DNA from: Hypericum androsaemum
Lineage: Eukaryota > Streptophyta > Magnoliopsida > Malpighiales > Hypericaceae
Direction: 5' to 3'
Assembly: GCA_963995505.1 (NCBI GenBank)
Contig: OZ023186.1
Location: 3,782,001-3,846,000, forward strand
Length of the DNA stretch: 64,000 bases
In this document: piece by piece, positions 1 to 11,442 of the stretch
Layout: each line of letters opens with the position of its first letter
Position numbering within the stretch: the first letter of the stretch is position 1
The notes under the pieces: model-generated
Told to the model about the DNA's origin: nothing
Database searches by the model: none
The model's input: only the letters and a program-made list of their open reading frames with translations
Translations under genes and position numbers: made by a program

Positions 1-729
1 TTTTTTGATATGGTGTTATAGCTAATTCTTATAAAATTTGTGGGCCATTCTTATCCTCATTGGCCATATTCAAAGATCATATATACATCTTGAAAGCAAC
101 AATTACTGACAACCACAGCGAACCAAAAACTTTGTACGATAAATCAATAATCAGCCTATGCGTAGATTATTGGATTGGATCCTCGCCATACATATCAGGT
201 CTGGTCTCGAAAAGTTTGGGCTTTCACGGCCCAACAAAAAGAAAATCAACAGAACCAAAGGCAGGGGAGGAGGGGACGCGTGGGTTCCACCGTACACACG
301 TGTCGTATCCTAATTGGATAGACCTTTGCTGTTTCGCGTATGATCACCGCCACCAGTCCACCCCAACCCCCACCCATCATTGATATAATAATATCTCACA
401 AAAATTAATTAAAAAAATCTATTAAAAAAAATCTTTTTCAAATTTAAAGTCCACCTCAAGTCAGCATTCCAAACGTCATCTCTTCTCATTTGCCTCAAAC
501 AACGAACAACTTTATTTAAGAATAAGAAAAAGAGACTAGATAAAGGAAGACGAAGAAGATGAAAAAGCTAAATTAAATTAAAAGGAATACTAAAAATTAA
601 TTAATTACCAAGGGCACATATGCTCACCTTTCTTCCATACTTCTAAGTAAAACAAACCGCTCCTTATAAGAGAAGAGAGAGAGCTATTCTCTTTACCGAA
701 GTCGCCGATCGTTCCAAAAATAGGAAGAA
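1..729 (+). promoter_or_regulatory. Upstream region and 5' UTR of the ADF gene
   Basis: No convincing coding sequence is visible; the open frame at 60-383 has no recognisable domain. A palindromic ACACGTGT (G-box/ABRE core) lies at 296-303. A weak TATA-like CTTATAAG sits near 662-669, shortly before a purine-rich stretch. Transcription probably starts just before 700, giving a short 5' UTR ahead of the ATG at 730. The promoter assignment is inferred from position. Confidence 0.4.
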
Positions 730-2244
730 ATGGTGAGTTTATTACCGTTTTGGCTCTTTTGTTCTGGTAGTTCTTAGATCTGAAGCGGGGAAGCTTTTTT
801 GTGTTTTTTTAAATTACTTTTTATCGGTTATAGAGATTGTTTTCGTTTTTTGAGCTTTTGACTAAGCTGCGATGTCGTTTTTGATTGAGTTCGCCTGATC
901 TCGCGTTTTGGTCCGTTTCTCCTCTTGCTCGGATCTTATTCTTGTGTGCCTCTTGTTTGCTTTCTCTCTCTTTTTGGTTTATTTACTCGTTGGAATTTTT
1001 TTGTTCATTTCTAAAATAATTTTGGTCTCCTGTGAAAGAACCTGATATTAGTTGCGTCTGAATGCTTAGCTTGTGTGATCTGGCGTTTACTTGAAGCGGA
1101 TTAGTTCCACTGGATAGAGCGTGTTGGGATTGGGTACATTTCGAGGTGGTATCTCTTGCTGTTCGAGAAACGAATGAGAGTTTGGATCGTAATGTGTATA
1201 TGTTCCGATGGACGGAGGTTGGTTATATTTGGTGCGGTGTCTCACTGATCGCGGGTTACGGGGAGTCCCTATGGTTTGGTGTTGGGGATTGGTTCTTGTT
1301 GACTGCGAATTGCAGATCTGATGCTCAAAATGCTGGCTGAATTGGGTTCGTGTGAGATCACACTTGGTGTGTTAGGATTGTAAGGTGTATGTCAATAGAA
1401 TATCTTCTAGGTTGGTCCATTGGATGTCGAAGTTTAGATGGTCTAGTGAATTTCTGTTGGTAGAAATTGTATTTCAATGGGATGAGATGTTTCGGTTCTT
1501 TCTTGGATGCTGATGACTCTTTCTCGGCCCCTGCCAGTTAGATTAATAGCTGAAACGTGTTCCGGTCAGTGATCAATATGCAAGAGTTATAATCTTGATT
1601 TGAAACTTTCAACTTGTTGAAAATGAGAGGATACGGGTGGATGATATTGGCTATGCTCTACGTTTGGTTTGACCAAGTGGAATTGTCAACTTTAGCTCTT
1701 AATTTCTCGTGATTGTCTTTCGCAGGCTAATGCAGCATCTGGTATGGCTGTGCATGATGACTGCAAACTCAAGTTTTTGGAGTTGAAGGCTAAGAGAACT
1801 TTCCGCTTCGTAGTTTTCAAGATCGAGGAGAAGCAGAAGCAAGTTGTTGTCGAGAAGCTTGGGGAGCCAACTGAAAGCTACGAAGATTTTGCTGCTAGCC
1901 TTCCTGCTGATGAGTGTCGATACGCTGTCTATGATTATGACTTTGTCACAGAGGAGAATTGCCAAAAGAGTAGAATATTTTTCATCGCATGGTACTACTG
2001 CCATTGATCCGAATATCTTTACGTGCTTCTCCTCTTCGTTCTAATCTGACTGTTGCTCTTGTTATCATTCTTTCTCCATTTTTCGTGTACTAGGTCTCCT
2101 GACACAGCAAGGGTGAGAAGTAAGATGATTTATGCAAGCTCCAAAGACAAGTTCAAGAGAGAACTCGATGGTATCCAGGTGGAGTTGCAGGCTACGGATC
2201 CGACCGAAATGGGTCTTGATGTCTTCAAGAGCCGCACCAACTAG
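730..2244 (+). CDS. ADF: Actin-depolymerizing factor (ADF/cofilin), three exons
   Basis: Exons are 730-732, 1726-1991 and 2094-2244, giving 139 aa, the usual plant ADF length. The first coding exon is only the ATG, directly followed by a GTGAGT donor; this is a hallmark of plant ADF genes and decides the start. The protein begins [18 protein letters not shown], with Ser6 (the conserved regulatory phosphoserine of plant ADFs) and a single ADF-H domain over the rest. It contains the core [11 protein letters not shown], the [10 protein letters not shown] segment and the actin-binding helix region [18 protein letters not shown]. ADFs bind G- and F-actin and sever or depolymerize filaments in the cytoplasm. 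The roughly 1-kb first intron is T-rich, typical of introns that enhance ADF expression. No frameshift or stop is seen, so the gene looks intact. The paralogue within the family cannot be assigned. Confidence 0.95.
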
Positions 2245-3209
2245 ATACTCACCTCCTGATTAAAGCGGTAGAGTTACTAATCCACTCTACTTCTGAGCCA
2301 GATGTTTATAGTTTGTGGGCCGGTGAATCTGACTCAGTTATGTATGGTTTGCTGTTCGAGTGTCAAAATTATGGGTCTTCTTGAAGAAGGATTGGTGATT
2401 TTTGCTACATTTTATATATCCTGTAATCAGCTTGTGCTTGTGTGTCTCCATACTGTTGAATCTACAATTTATCTACTGTGTCTGGTTACCTCAAACTATG
2501 TCTCTTAACTTGGAGACAAAAGTGTGTGTCCTTGAAATTCTCGTCCAAATGGCGAGAAATTGGGGACTGAGAGCCAGGTAGATCAGTGTGTTGGCTTTGT
2601 GAGGTGGAACGGGACGGGTGTCATGAAACGACACAGTTTCGTGGTTTGGATTAGAGGGGGTGGAGAGTGGAAGTGAGAAGCGAATTGGATTTGGGATGAT
2701 TCGAAGAGGATCCGAAAGGATGGGGGCCCTTATTTATGGGCTATCCCCTCCTTTTTGTTCAATTTACAATGTTTTAACTATTACTACAAATGGATTTAAA
2801 AAAAATTAAGATCGATTCAAAACTCTTTAATAAGAAAAAATTATTAGGAGAGTCCTCGTAGGCTCGATAGTGATCAAACTTTGTATGACAAGTGAACTTC
2901 CCTCCAAAAACACAAAAAAATACTTAATAACAAAAAAAATATTAGAATGGTTGCAAAGCAAGTTTTACTTGGTGCGCATGTTATATTACGTCTCACATTT
3001 TTAAGATCATGTTTTATTCCATTTAATCTGAGTTAATTATTTAATGTAATAAAAACAAATGAACATAATGATATAGATACATTTATGCTTGTTAAATAAT
3101 AAGTCATATTTTGAATATGGTTCTTTTAGTGTTAATTATGGATTTTCATTATCATATATACGTTGTCATTGAATATTATTTTTAACACGTAAAAATAACT
3201 ACTGACAAC
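2245..3209. other. 3' UTR of ADF and intergenic DNA
   Basis: The first roughly 300 bases are T-rich and plausibly hold the ADF 3' UTR. The rest is AT-rich without a recognisable gene or element, up to the LTR that starts at 3210. Confidence 0.4.
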
Positions 3210-3982
3210 TGTTGTGTCTTTTGATTATAGGAATTAAAACAGTAGCACACAAGGCTACTTGCACGTAAGGATTGAGGCAGTAGCCTTGCTCTTGGTGTCA
3301 TTTGATTTTCACAATCAAATGACACATTGTTTGACTCAAAATGAAGAGACACAAATGATTAACAATTTTAAAAGAGAGAGAGAAAGAAATCGAGAGAGAA
3401 ATATGTCTCTTCATCAATAGTACTTGATGGAATTTAAGTGGCTTTTGGTTTGCTATATAAAAAACTAAGCCATTGTCATTTAAAAGATCTCACTCATTCT
3501 CATATTGTTCACCATAAATCTTGTCTCATATTGTCCACCATAAAGACACTATGTTTAGTTTTACAGGTGATATTCTATTGATTGCCACCTAGAATATTTA
3601 GAATTCTTGAGTAATCCTATGAGTCTACTTGCCAGAACTTATTGGCAACATATAGTGGGGGCAAATAACACTTTCATGACAGTTATTACAAATCACGTCT
3701 CAAGAACACAAGTTCAAAGGCTTCCGTCGGAGCTCGACAAGCATGGTCGAGTCAATCGTTTGGCGCTCTACAATCAGGTTTGAACTTCTAGCCAAAGGGC
3801 ATGTAGCCTAGCGGCACAAAGTGTTGTAAATTTTAAGGAGGTCTAAGGTTCAAGTCTTGGCGTGGTGTAAAAATTTACCTTAAAAAAAAGTTTGAACTTC
3901 TAAGTTTGCTCGAAGTGGTTCGTGTCTCGTCGGATTTATCGACCGTACAAGAATCATGTTCTATCTCCACTTCACAACAACA
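3210..3982 (+). repeat. 5' LTR of the Copia element (SINE-interrupted)
   Basis: It aligns over its whole length with 6062-6716 except for the block 3791-3902. An LTR promoter-like TATATAAAA lies near 3453-3461. Without the SINE and its duplicated target it would be about 661 bp, matching the 655-bp partner. Confidence 0.85.
3791..3889 (+). mobile_element. tRNA-derived SINE inside the 5' LTR
   Basis: The insert starts with an A-box-like TAGCCTAGCGGCA and has a B-box-like GGTTCAAGTC. It ends TTTACCTTAAAAAAAA. It is flanked by a perfect 13-bp duplication, GTTTGAACTTCTA, at 3778-3790 and 3890-3902. The partner LTR holds the same 13 bases only once (about 6625-6638), so it represents the empty site. 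This structure is diagnostic for a SINE that landed after the LTR element had inserted. Confidence 0.85.
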
Positions 3983-6061
3983 ATCTTAAAGTGTTATTCG
4001 TTGAATGAAAGTGGAATAATGGATGTGTTCATAAGTGGCCTTGTCGCTGGATAATTTTTTTTCCCTTGTGGTTGTCGTCCTCTATCAAGAACAAGGTCCC
4101 TGTACTAGTTTTGCCCAGGTTAGTCCATTGAACAGTGGATGAAACTAATAATTGTTTTTTAAGTTCTGATGTCTTGAATAGCTTTGGGATTTAAGGGCCG
4201 CAAATTTCTGCCTTTTGGATCACTATAGTGCTGTCAGCATGAACATGGAAAATTTAGCTAGGAATTATTTGTGGTGCCAATGTGGATTGCTACAGTACAC
4301 GTTCTTACAGCTCTACTTGCACACAGTTAGTTCCCTCGAATATTCCAATGGCAATTCAGGATATTTTAATTAAGAGCATGAACATACACAGTACGGAATT
4401 ATTAGATGTTATTTAACTCTTTTCCAAGTGCATGGGGTTGCCTGTTTTTCAATTCCATGGTTGCAGTGAAACCATGACGATCAAGAGGAGGCACTTTGTT
4501 AAAGTGTCCAACCTATGCTGAAGAAGGAAAGGACGTGTAGTTTACAAAGTCAAGTCGTTGGATCATGAGTAAAGGGATGCGTCAAATGGGTATAACCATG
4601 ATTGGTTCAGACAACGGCAAGTTACAAGATGCACCCTACACATTATTTAAAAAAATGGATTGGCTGAAAAGAAAAGGGGAGAATTTAGAGGACATGGTAG
4701 GTTCCATACTCCATAGTGCCGGATAAAAAAAAGACTTTGGAGAATATAGTAGATGATATGCTCCTTAGTGCCAAAGTTGTCAACCAATTTATTTATATAA
4801 AAAAATGATAGTTGCATGTCTTGTGTGAAAAATTGGATACATGATAGGTATCACAATTGCAAGACATAGTGGAGGTTAAGTCTTGGCAATCTCATTGAGA
4901 AAATAAGTAACTCAGATTTGAGTACTTAGAGTTTAAGAAAGCTATTACCCAAAGTGAGTAATCTATGAGCTAGCACTTGATAAGGAGTTGGGTGAGTGCT
5001 CGAAAAATCTAGAAAAGATTTTGGACCTTTGCAACATTCTTTTTGTGCTAGAAGGATATTCGGAAGCTTGTTGAATAACTGGCTAAAGAACTATTGGTCA
5101 ATTTAAAGTTGGATATTGATATGTAAGAGGTGCAGTTTCTTGGAATTAAAGAAAGAAACATGTATATCACATTTGATGATAAAGTCAAAGTTCATAACTT
5201 TGGAAAATGCAGGCAAAGAGGGAGAATGACAAAGTGATCTATTGTTAGATGTTGAGTTGTGGCCACAACTGATGCGATCATTTCTTTGTACTGTGATAGC
5301 CAAGAGACAATGTCTAGCATTTAACTCTGGTATACAACGGGAGAAATTAGACATATCGACTTGAGAAATTGAGTACGTCACGCACTTGATATTGTCGGGT
5401 ATATTCACAATAGTGTTTATATGGACACAATAATTTGGAAGATCTATTCACCAAATGACTCTCGAGAAACTTAATAAAAGCGCATGATTTTTTGGAATGA
5501 ATCTAGAATTTCTAACAAAGTCACCAATAGTGGTAACCCAACCTCTATTCTAGTAATACCCCTGGTCTAAAGATTTAAAGGGTAATAACAAGCTATTGTT
5601 GTGACGAAAAATAACGTACGGACCAAAGTACTTGTTTAGGTGTTGGAGGTTGAAATATTACAAATACTCTTAATGGAGTCAACTTATCGGACAAAGAGAC
5701 AAGTGTATTGTCTTAAAACACGAAGGTATAAAATGACAATTCTACCTATATAAACATCGGGAGTAGTGCCGCTTCTAACAAAGCTCGGAGCAAGAACTTC
5801 ACAAATGTTTATGAAACTAAGAAGAGCATAAGGCCATTAACGTTATTGAAATTCTCTGGGAACTAAACAAAATATTCATAGCTTATGTGTGAAATAGTTT
5901 CCAATTTGGACACAAGGAATCGAGGTTTAAACAACTAGCCACCATCAATTTCGTTCAAACTTTGAAATATTTTCACTAATAAAATATTAAAGTCGAAAGA
6001 TACCTTTTAAATGCATAGGACTATGAGATTGATCGACTAAATTGTTAACCAAGTGGGGGAT

Positions 6062-6716
6062 TATTGTGTCTTTTGATTATAGGAATTGAAACAGTAGCAC
6101 ACAAGGCTACTTGCACGTAAGGATTGAGGCAGTAGCCTTGCTCTTGGTGTCATTTGTTTATCACAATCAAATGATACATTGTTTGACTCAAAATCAAGAG
6201 ACACAAGTGGTAAACAATTTTGAAAGAGAAAGAGATAAAGAAATCGAGCGAGAAACATGTCTCTTCATCAATAGTGCTTGGTGGAATTTAAGTGGCTTTT
6301 AGTTTACTATATAATAGACTAAGCCATTGCCATTTAAAAGATCCTACTCATTCTTATATTATCTCTCGTCTCATATTGTCCAACATAAAGACATTCTGTT
6401 TAGTTTTAGAGGTGATATTCTATTGATTGTCACTTAGAATATCTAAAATTATTAAGTAATCCTAGAAGTGTACTTGCCGGAACCCATTGATAACATAAAG
6501 TGGGGGCAAATAACACTTTAAGGATACTGATTACAAATCACGTCTCAAGAACACAAGTTCGAATGCTTCCGTCGGAGCTCAACAAGCATGGTCGAGTCAA
6601 TCGTTTGGCGACTCTACAATCAAGTTTGAACTTCTAAGTTTGCTCGAAGTGATTCGTGTCTCGTCGAATGTATCGACTCTACAAGAATCAGGTTCTATCC
6701 CCACTTAACGACAACA
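6062..6716 (+). repeat. 3' LTR of the Copia element
   Basis: Direct repeat of the 5' LTR without the SINE. It follows the polypurine tract directly and ends ...CGACAACA. Its terminal TG has become TA. Confidence 0.85.
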
Positions 6717-7125
6717 ATCACCAACACACTGATTTTTTACCACACACTAATTTTTTAACACACAACACATAAAAATAACTATTAACAACCACCAACACAC
6801 TAATTTTTCAACCAATATCTGATGAATTCAACCAAAATAAACCAAACTAAAAAATGCAGAGATGATTGATTCTATATCATTTGTAGAATGTTACATCAAC
6901 AATCTGAGATATCATATGAATTTTATTAATGAAACTGGTAATTTCTTGAAGGGAAGCACAAGTCTAGTACATTCTTATTATTGCTTAACGATATTATATA
7001 GATTTTAATAATCTCTTTTGACATCAACCGAAAAAGAAAACGCAACAACTACTTATAAAAAAAAATGCGACAACGAAAATTGTTTATTACTTTTGAACTT
7101 GACTTCCCTCACTGAGATTTTGAAT

Positions 7126-7401
7126 TCATGACATCAACCCCATCTTCAGATTGTTCCCATATGGGTTATCCTTGGAAGCTACGTCTTTGGCCTCTAGATG
7201 GAATTCTTCTGGCGACGGCGATGGCGACGGACAATTGCATGTACACCAACAATACACAAATCCCCTAAAATGTTCAATCTCTTTTACCATTTTGCACCCG
7301 ATGGAACATTTCGCATAACAATTACAATCTCCTTTGACTAGATCAATGGCAAAGACTAAGAACGCCAAAAACAAGATCGCGGAAATTGTTGAAATCTTCA
7401 T
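7126..7401 (-). CDS. Small secreted cysteine-rich peptide, unassigned family
   Basis: A single-exon frame of 91 aa. The ATG at 7401 is chosen because it opens a clear signal peptide (MKISTISAILFLAFLVFAID, cleavage probably after VKG). A minus-strand TATATAAA lies about 65 bases upstream (7464-7471). The mature part has eight cysteines in two clusters: CNCYAKCSIGC near the N-terminus and CWCTCNC after a 16-residue spacer. An SPSPSP-containing, acidic/basic tail with no cysteine follows. The layout suits an apoplastic signalling or defence-type peptide. I do not recognise a named family; the spacing differs from plant defensins and lipid-transfer proteins. It is isolated between a Copia element and a pseudogene. 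Function is unknown. Confidence 0.6.
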   Translation of the reverse strand: MKISTISAILFLAFLVFAIDLVKGDCNCYAKCSIGCKMVKEIEHFRGFVYCWCTCNCPSPSPSPEEFHLEAKDVASKDNPYGNNLKMGLMS

Positions 7402-7499
7402 TGTGGGTGATGTATTATCTATTGAAAATTCGAATTGATGTGAAATTCTCTGAGATGGTAACATTTATATACTACCTAACATTATACATCTATTTTGGC

Positions 7500-8001
7500 A
7501 AATGGTTGGAGCTTTTATTATTTGACTAAATAAGAATTGTCTATTTATAGTAATATTAATTTGTACCAAATAAATTAATTTTTGATCCCTTTTGTGTGCA
7601 AAATTGTCAACATTATATCCTTTTTTTTAAATACAATCTTTAATAACAAATGTGCACATGTTTTTAAAATTTATAGCTCCATTATAATAAGGGAAAAGTA
7701 TAATTTGGTTTAAGAATCAAATCTATTCTAATTAAATCACTTAGAGGCTTTGGAGCCGCCCAAACCCCGCGAGTGAAGAATCATGTGGCATGTGACTAAA
7801 ATATCAAAATAATCTATGATTTATTTATAATTATATAAAAGCCCAACCCCAATTTAACAAACCTTACCCGAGCTCACTCGACCAAATTAAGGAAAAACCC
7901 CCTTCCTCAAACCGCCAATTCCAAATCATTTGCTACAAATTGTGAAGGTAAGGAGGATTGTATCCTCATCCGAAACGAAAGTACACCATAGTGTTAGAGG
8001 T
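7500..8001. other. AT-rich intergenic DNA
   Basis: This stretch separates the cysteine-rich peptide promoter from the RRM-type pseudogene. No gene, RNA or complete mobile element is visible. Confidence 0.4.
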
Positions 8002-9530
8002 TCATAAGGATGTAGTGGGCTTGTTTCGCGTCATGTAAAATCCTATGAAGCTCCTCATCAACCAATTATCTCCTTCTTCATCCAAAGGAGCATACACACT
8101 TTCTTCAACTGTTGGAATAAATATTATGTTTAAAAAACCAATTTACTAATATTTAGAAACTAATAAGAGTTTAAGATTGTTGGAATAAATATTAGTAAAT
8201 TATGGTATAAGCATGTAAATATAAATCGTAAGCATATAAAGAGAGGAGTTTAGAGAATGCTCACGATCACACTTGGAGCTAAGTGTGTAAATCGTCGTCT
8301 TCAAGGTAGTAACTTTCGGATTGAATCCTGGACGAGGCCACAGTTTAACCGTGTGTCCTTAAACTCTTATTACCCGCCTATATGCTTCAGGCCTCCGTGG
8401 GTAAGAGAGTTCCCAAGGTACAACGCCCAATCACACGTACGAAAGGAAGCACTTTCGTATATCTTTCAAACCTTTAGTGGCCTTAGAACTCCGACACTTA
8501 TGATGATGAGAAATGTTATGCAAAGGGGAGAAGTAGAGAGCTCAAAGAAGAGTGTGAGTTAATGGGGTGATTTGGAATGAAGGAGGAGGCCTCCTTTTAT
8601 AGGGAGCCTAGGACCTCCAACATTCAAATCCGGAATTAATAGGGCCATTAACCCGCCCATTAAATGGACTGTTACAAAACCCACAAAATTCTCACAATTA
8701 ATAGGCAGTTACTCATGAATTTAAATTCAAAATTTAATTTAAATTCAATGAGAAGGTTCCAGAACGTGGGCTTGTCCAAGTAGAAGCCCAACAGATGTTG
8801 GGCCAAGAATCGCTTCAACAGGTCCGGCCCAGCTCTGAAAAGATAAGGCATTGGAACCTGGAACAATTCTCACAAACCCACAATTCTGTAGCCTGCAGTC
8901 AAACCACCTTTAAGCCAATTTCTCATTCACCCCGAGAATTAGATTTTTGCAAGTGTTATATATCGTTACGAAGCTTTATCAACGAGCTTCATATTGATCT
9001 CACAAATACCCAAATCCAATTGGTGTGTATTTAATTAGGATTCTCCCTCTAATTAAATATTTAGGCCCAATGCCCAATACACTCACTTGTATTGGGCCAT
9101 CTCTTCCTAGGATATTAAACCCAATTCTCCAACATCAACATCCTCTGAAGAGGACATATTTATGCTTGCAAGTCGATCATATGTTGTTTTGCCTTTTAGG
9201 ACTTCAACAAACGAGGCGCCCTTGCGCACCAAAGCGACATGGTTCCCTCCACTAGCGTCGATATCCTTCGCCACCACAATTATGCTCTCACTCCTTATAA
9301 TTTTTTCCTTTCAAATTTGGAGAGTGTCACAAGTAGCTTTTTTTTCCCCGCCAAAGTATCATGCACGACTAAGATAATTGCTTGGGCATCCACATCCTCT
9401 TATATTCTGATGAAGCCGAAGTGTGTTCATCTACTTGAGAGCTTCATGGGGATGAACGAGTCCACCACAGTGCAGAGTTTTGAGAAGTGGGTTCTCAAAT
9501 TTTTTTTTCCTATCTATTCCACTGGGTGTT
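8002..9530 (-). pseudogene. RRM/RNA-binding-like pseudogene split by a solo LTR
   Basis: On the minus strand from about 9530 down, a conceptual frame reads LRTHFSKLCTVVDSFIPMKL, then FGFIRI and EDVDAQAIILVVHDTL. This is an RRM of the plant type often paired with retroelement ORF1 proteins. After a frame change it continues IIVVAKDIDASGGNHVALV, KGASFVEVLKG and then, across the solo LTR, NWLMRSFIGFYMTRNKP, ending at a TGA at 8002-8004. The 'SFVEVLKG' and 'NWLxRSxxG' motifs also follow RRMs in such proteins. In-frame TGA and TAA codons interrupt the RRM, so it is dead. The solo LTR at 8110-9134 interrupts the C-terminal part, and the frame resumes exactly after removing it. It could be a LINE ORF1 relic or a host RRM gene relic. 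Confidence 0.6.
8110..9134. mobile_element. Solo LTR (1,025 bp) with perfect TSD
   Basis: It begins TGTTGGAATAAATATT and ends AATTCTCCAACA, giving TGTTGGA/TCCAACA terminal inverted bases. It is flanked by TCAAC at 8105-8109 and 9135-9139. The first 20 bases are partly repeated at 8178, a small internal duplication. No interior or second LTR exists, so it is a product of LTR-LTR recombination. Confidence 0.85.
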
Positions 9531-9534
9531 AACG

Positions 9535-9712
9535 GTGAAGATAGTTACAATTTTCCTTTTTTGCATCGTTGACGGGCCCACATTGCCAGGGATCCACCGT
9601 CTCCCCGTTATTGTCATCGATGAGGGAGTCTATTGATAATTTCATCTGGCTTATGGAAGACAAAGCAAGGAAAGCATCTTACAAGTAATCATCAAGCGCC
9701 CCGGACCAAGAA
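9535..9712 (-). pseudogene. Coding-like relic upstream of the RRM pseudogene
   Basis: The reverse complement of about 9537-9660 reads open as DAFLALSSISQMKLSID followed by DDNNGETVDPWQCGP, ending in TAA. A frame break lies just upstream. It may be part of the same decayed gene family, but this is not certain. The Copia element at 9713 inserted next to it. Confidence 0.3.
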
Positions 9713-11384
9713 TGTAGGAGATCATTATCACAATATCTATTTGGTTACATTTGATGTTTGAAGTTCCTTTTATCTTACTGTTATTATCTTATCACCTAGT
9801 TGATATTTATATTTGGGATTTGATTTATCTTATCTCCTAGTTGCCTATAGCCCTCGAACTCTTCATGTAAGTGGCTATAAGTAGAGTACTTTACGATTCA
9901 ATAAATATCATGCGACTTATTACTATCAAATTCTACATGGTATTAGAGCAGCAATGATGCTGATGCATAAACCCCACCAAAAATAGCCTACCTGCCGTCT
10001 TTCTTATTTCTCACCAAAAATGATCATGTCTTGAAACTGAGGCATTTCCATGATAGATATGGCATCGCCATATTTTCTACACCCCTCAGACAATCAGGGG
10101 TAAATCAATGTGATCGAGTTGCTCACCGAAAGAAACTACAACGATTGGGTCAGAGAAATGACCAATTTTCTGCTGACAAAGAACAATCTGGGTTTTGTCG
10201 ACGGGTTAATAGAGAAACTGAAGGCGGGCTCGTTCGATCACAGAAGCTGGATGCGTTGTGATGCGATGGTGAAAGGGTGGTTGGCCATAGCGATTGACAA
10301 AGAGGTCAGAGGCAACATCTGCTACTGGAAGTTAGCACATGAAGTTTGGGCTGATCTGAAGTAATATTTTGGCAAGAGTAGCGCACCAAGGGTGTACGAC
10401 TTGCAATGCTCGGTGTCCTACTGCATCAAGAAAAAATGTCGGTCTCGTCATACTTTTCAAAACTGAAAAGCTTGTGGGACGAGATGGAGGCGAACTCTCC
10501 AATGGCAAATTGCTCTTGTGCAGCGAAACCAAAATATGCAGCAGCACGAGTTTGGCACAGTAAAATCTCGGAATCTGAGTACTAAGCCAACACCGAGTCT
10601 TGGGGAGGCGTACCATTTCATACTTGAAGACCAGCAAACTTGTCAGATATCAGCAGCAAGACAGCCTGTCGTTGAAGCTGCGGCCTTTCAGGCCAGTAAT
10701 TACAACCGAGCAGACAGAGATGCAGGGCAACGAAGGTTCGAAAAGAATTAGAAGTACATGGCTCGATACAATTATTGTCAGAAATTTGGTCAAACTAAAG
10801 ATCAATATTTTAAACTGGTTGGTTATCCTGATTGGTGGCAAAGAAGTGAGGATCGAGACGGTGGAAGAGGGGAATGATTTGAGACCTCCACAGAACGAAA
10901 ACTACAACCAATTGCCGCGTTGGTCGGTCCTGATTCAAGTCATATACATGGGTTGACCAGAGAGCAGTATGCACGATTTCTCAAAGTCTTGAAGCAAGGG
11001 GGCGAAAGCAGTGTGTTCACTGTATAAGATACCAACGCGGAAGTCCATATGGCAGTACCTACCTTCGAGGACCCTGATTGGAGCGGGTAGGCACCGCGGT
11101 TCTATCTCCTACTTGAAAAGTTGGGCATTACGAACTTCCATGCCCCAACTTGAGGAGGATGTAGGAAATCACTGTCACTATATCTATTTGGTTACATGTG
11201 TTGTTTGAAGTTCCTTTTATCTTACTGTTATTATCTTATCACCTAGTTGATATTTGTATTTGGAATTTGATTTATCTTATCTCCTAGTTGCCTATAGCCC
11301 TCGAATTCTTCATGTAAAGGGCTATAAGTAGAGTAGTTCACGATTCAATAAATATCATGGGGCTTATTACTATCAAATTCTACA
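9713..11384 (+). mobile_element. Short gag-only Copia retrotransposon, structurally complete
   Basis: Both LTRs are 225 bp (9713-9937 and 11160-11384), starting TGTAGGA and ending TTCTACA. The primer-binding site TGGTATTAGAGC (initiator tRNA-Met type, one mismatch) begins at 9938. A purine tract CTTGAGGAGGA precedes the 3' LTR. A perfect 5-bp TSD AAGAA occurs at 9708-9712 and 11385-11389. The 1.2-kb interior carries only a gag relic; protease, integrase, RT and RNase H are absent. It would depend on a related element for movement. Equal LTR length and an intact TSD suggest a fairly recent insertion. Confidence 0.9.
10110..10975 (+). pseudogene. Copia gag relic in the short element
   Basis: The frame opens at 10110 with IELLTERNYNDWVREMTNFL, the N-terminal 'NYxxW' signature of Copia gag (UBN2/DUF4219-like). 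It runs through a MVKGWLAIAIDKEVRG helix region to a stop at 10362-10364. Shifted frames downstream keep the typical VYDLQ segment and a zinc-knuckle-like YCQKFGQTKDQYF followed by LVGYPDWW. Frameshifts and stops show that it cannot make a full gag. Confidence 0.7.
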
Positions 11385-11442
11385 AAGAATTCCACTCGGT
11401 GAAGCTGTGCAGCATCGAATGCAATAGGCAGCCCACATCAAC

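Larger units (their letters stand above)
3210..6716 (+). mobile_element. Decayed Ty1/Copia LTR retrotransposon with both LTRs
   Basis: Two direct repeats, 3210-3982 and 6062-6716, share a start TGTTGTGTCTTTTGATTATA (the second copy has TA for TG) and an end ACAACA. A purine-rich tract AAGTGGGGGA (6051-6060) lies just before the 3' LTR, fixing the + orientation. The roughly 2.1-kb interior is full of stops. At about 5270-5480 a conceptual frame still shows the Copia RNase H end (LYCDSQ, RHIDLR, VDTN-like residues). No clear TSD was found, but AT-rich repeated flanks (near 3186-3209 and 6768-6790) resemble each other. The 5' LTR is about 110 bp longer because of a SINE insertion. Confidence 0.85.

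Noticed and set aside
60..383. 107-codon frame upstream of ADF
   Set aside because: No domain, biased AT context, and it overlaps the likely ADF promoter.
3205..6721. Target duplication for the 3210-6716 Copia element
   Set aside because: ACAAC before and ATCAC after the element do not match convincingly; the flanks are themselves repetitive.
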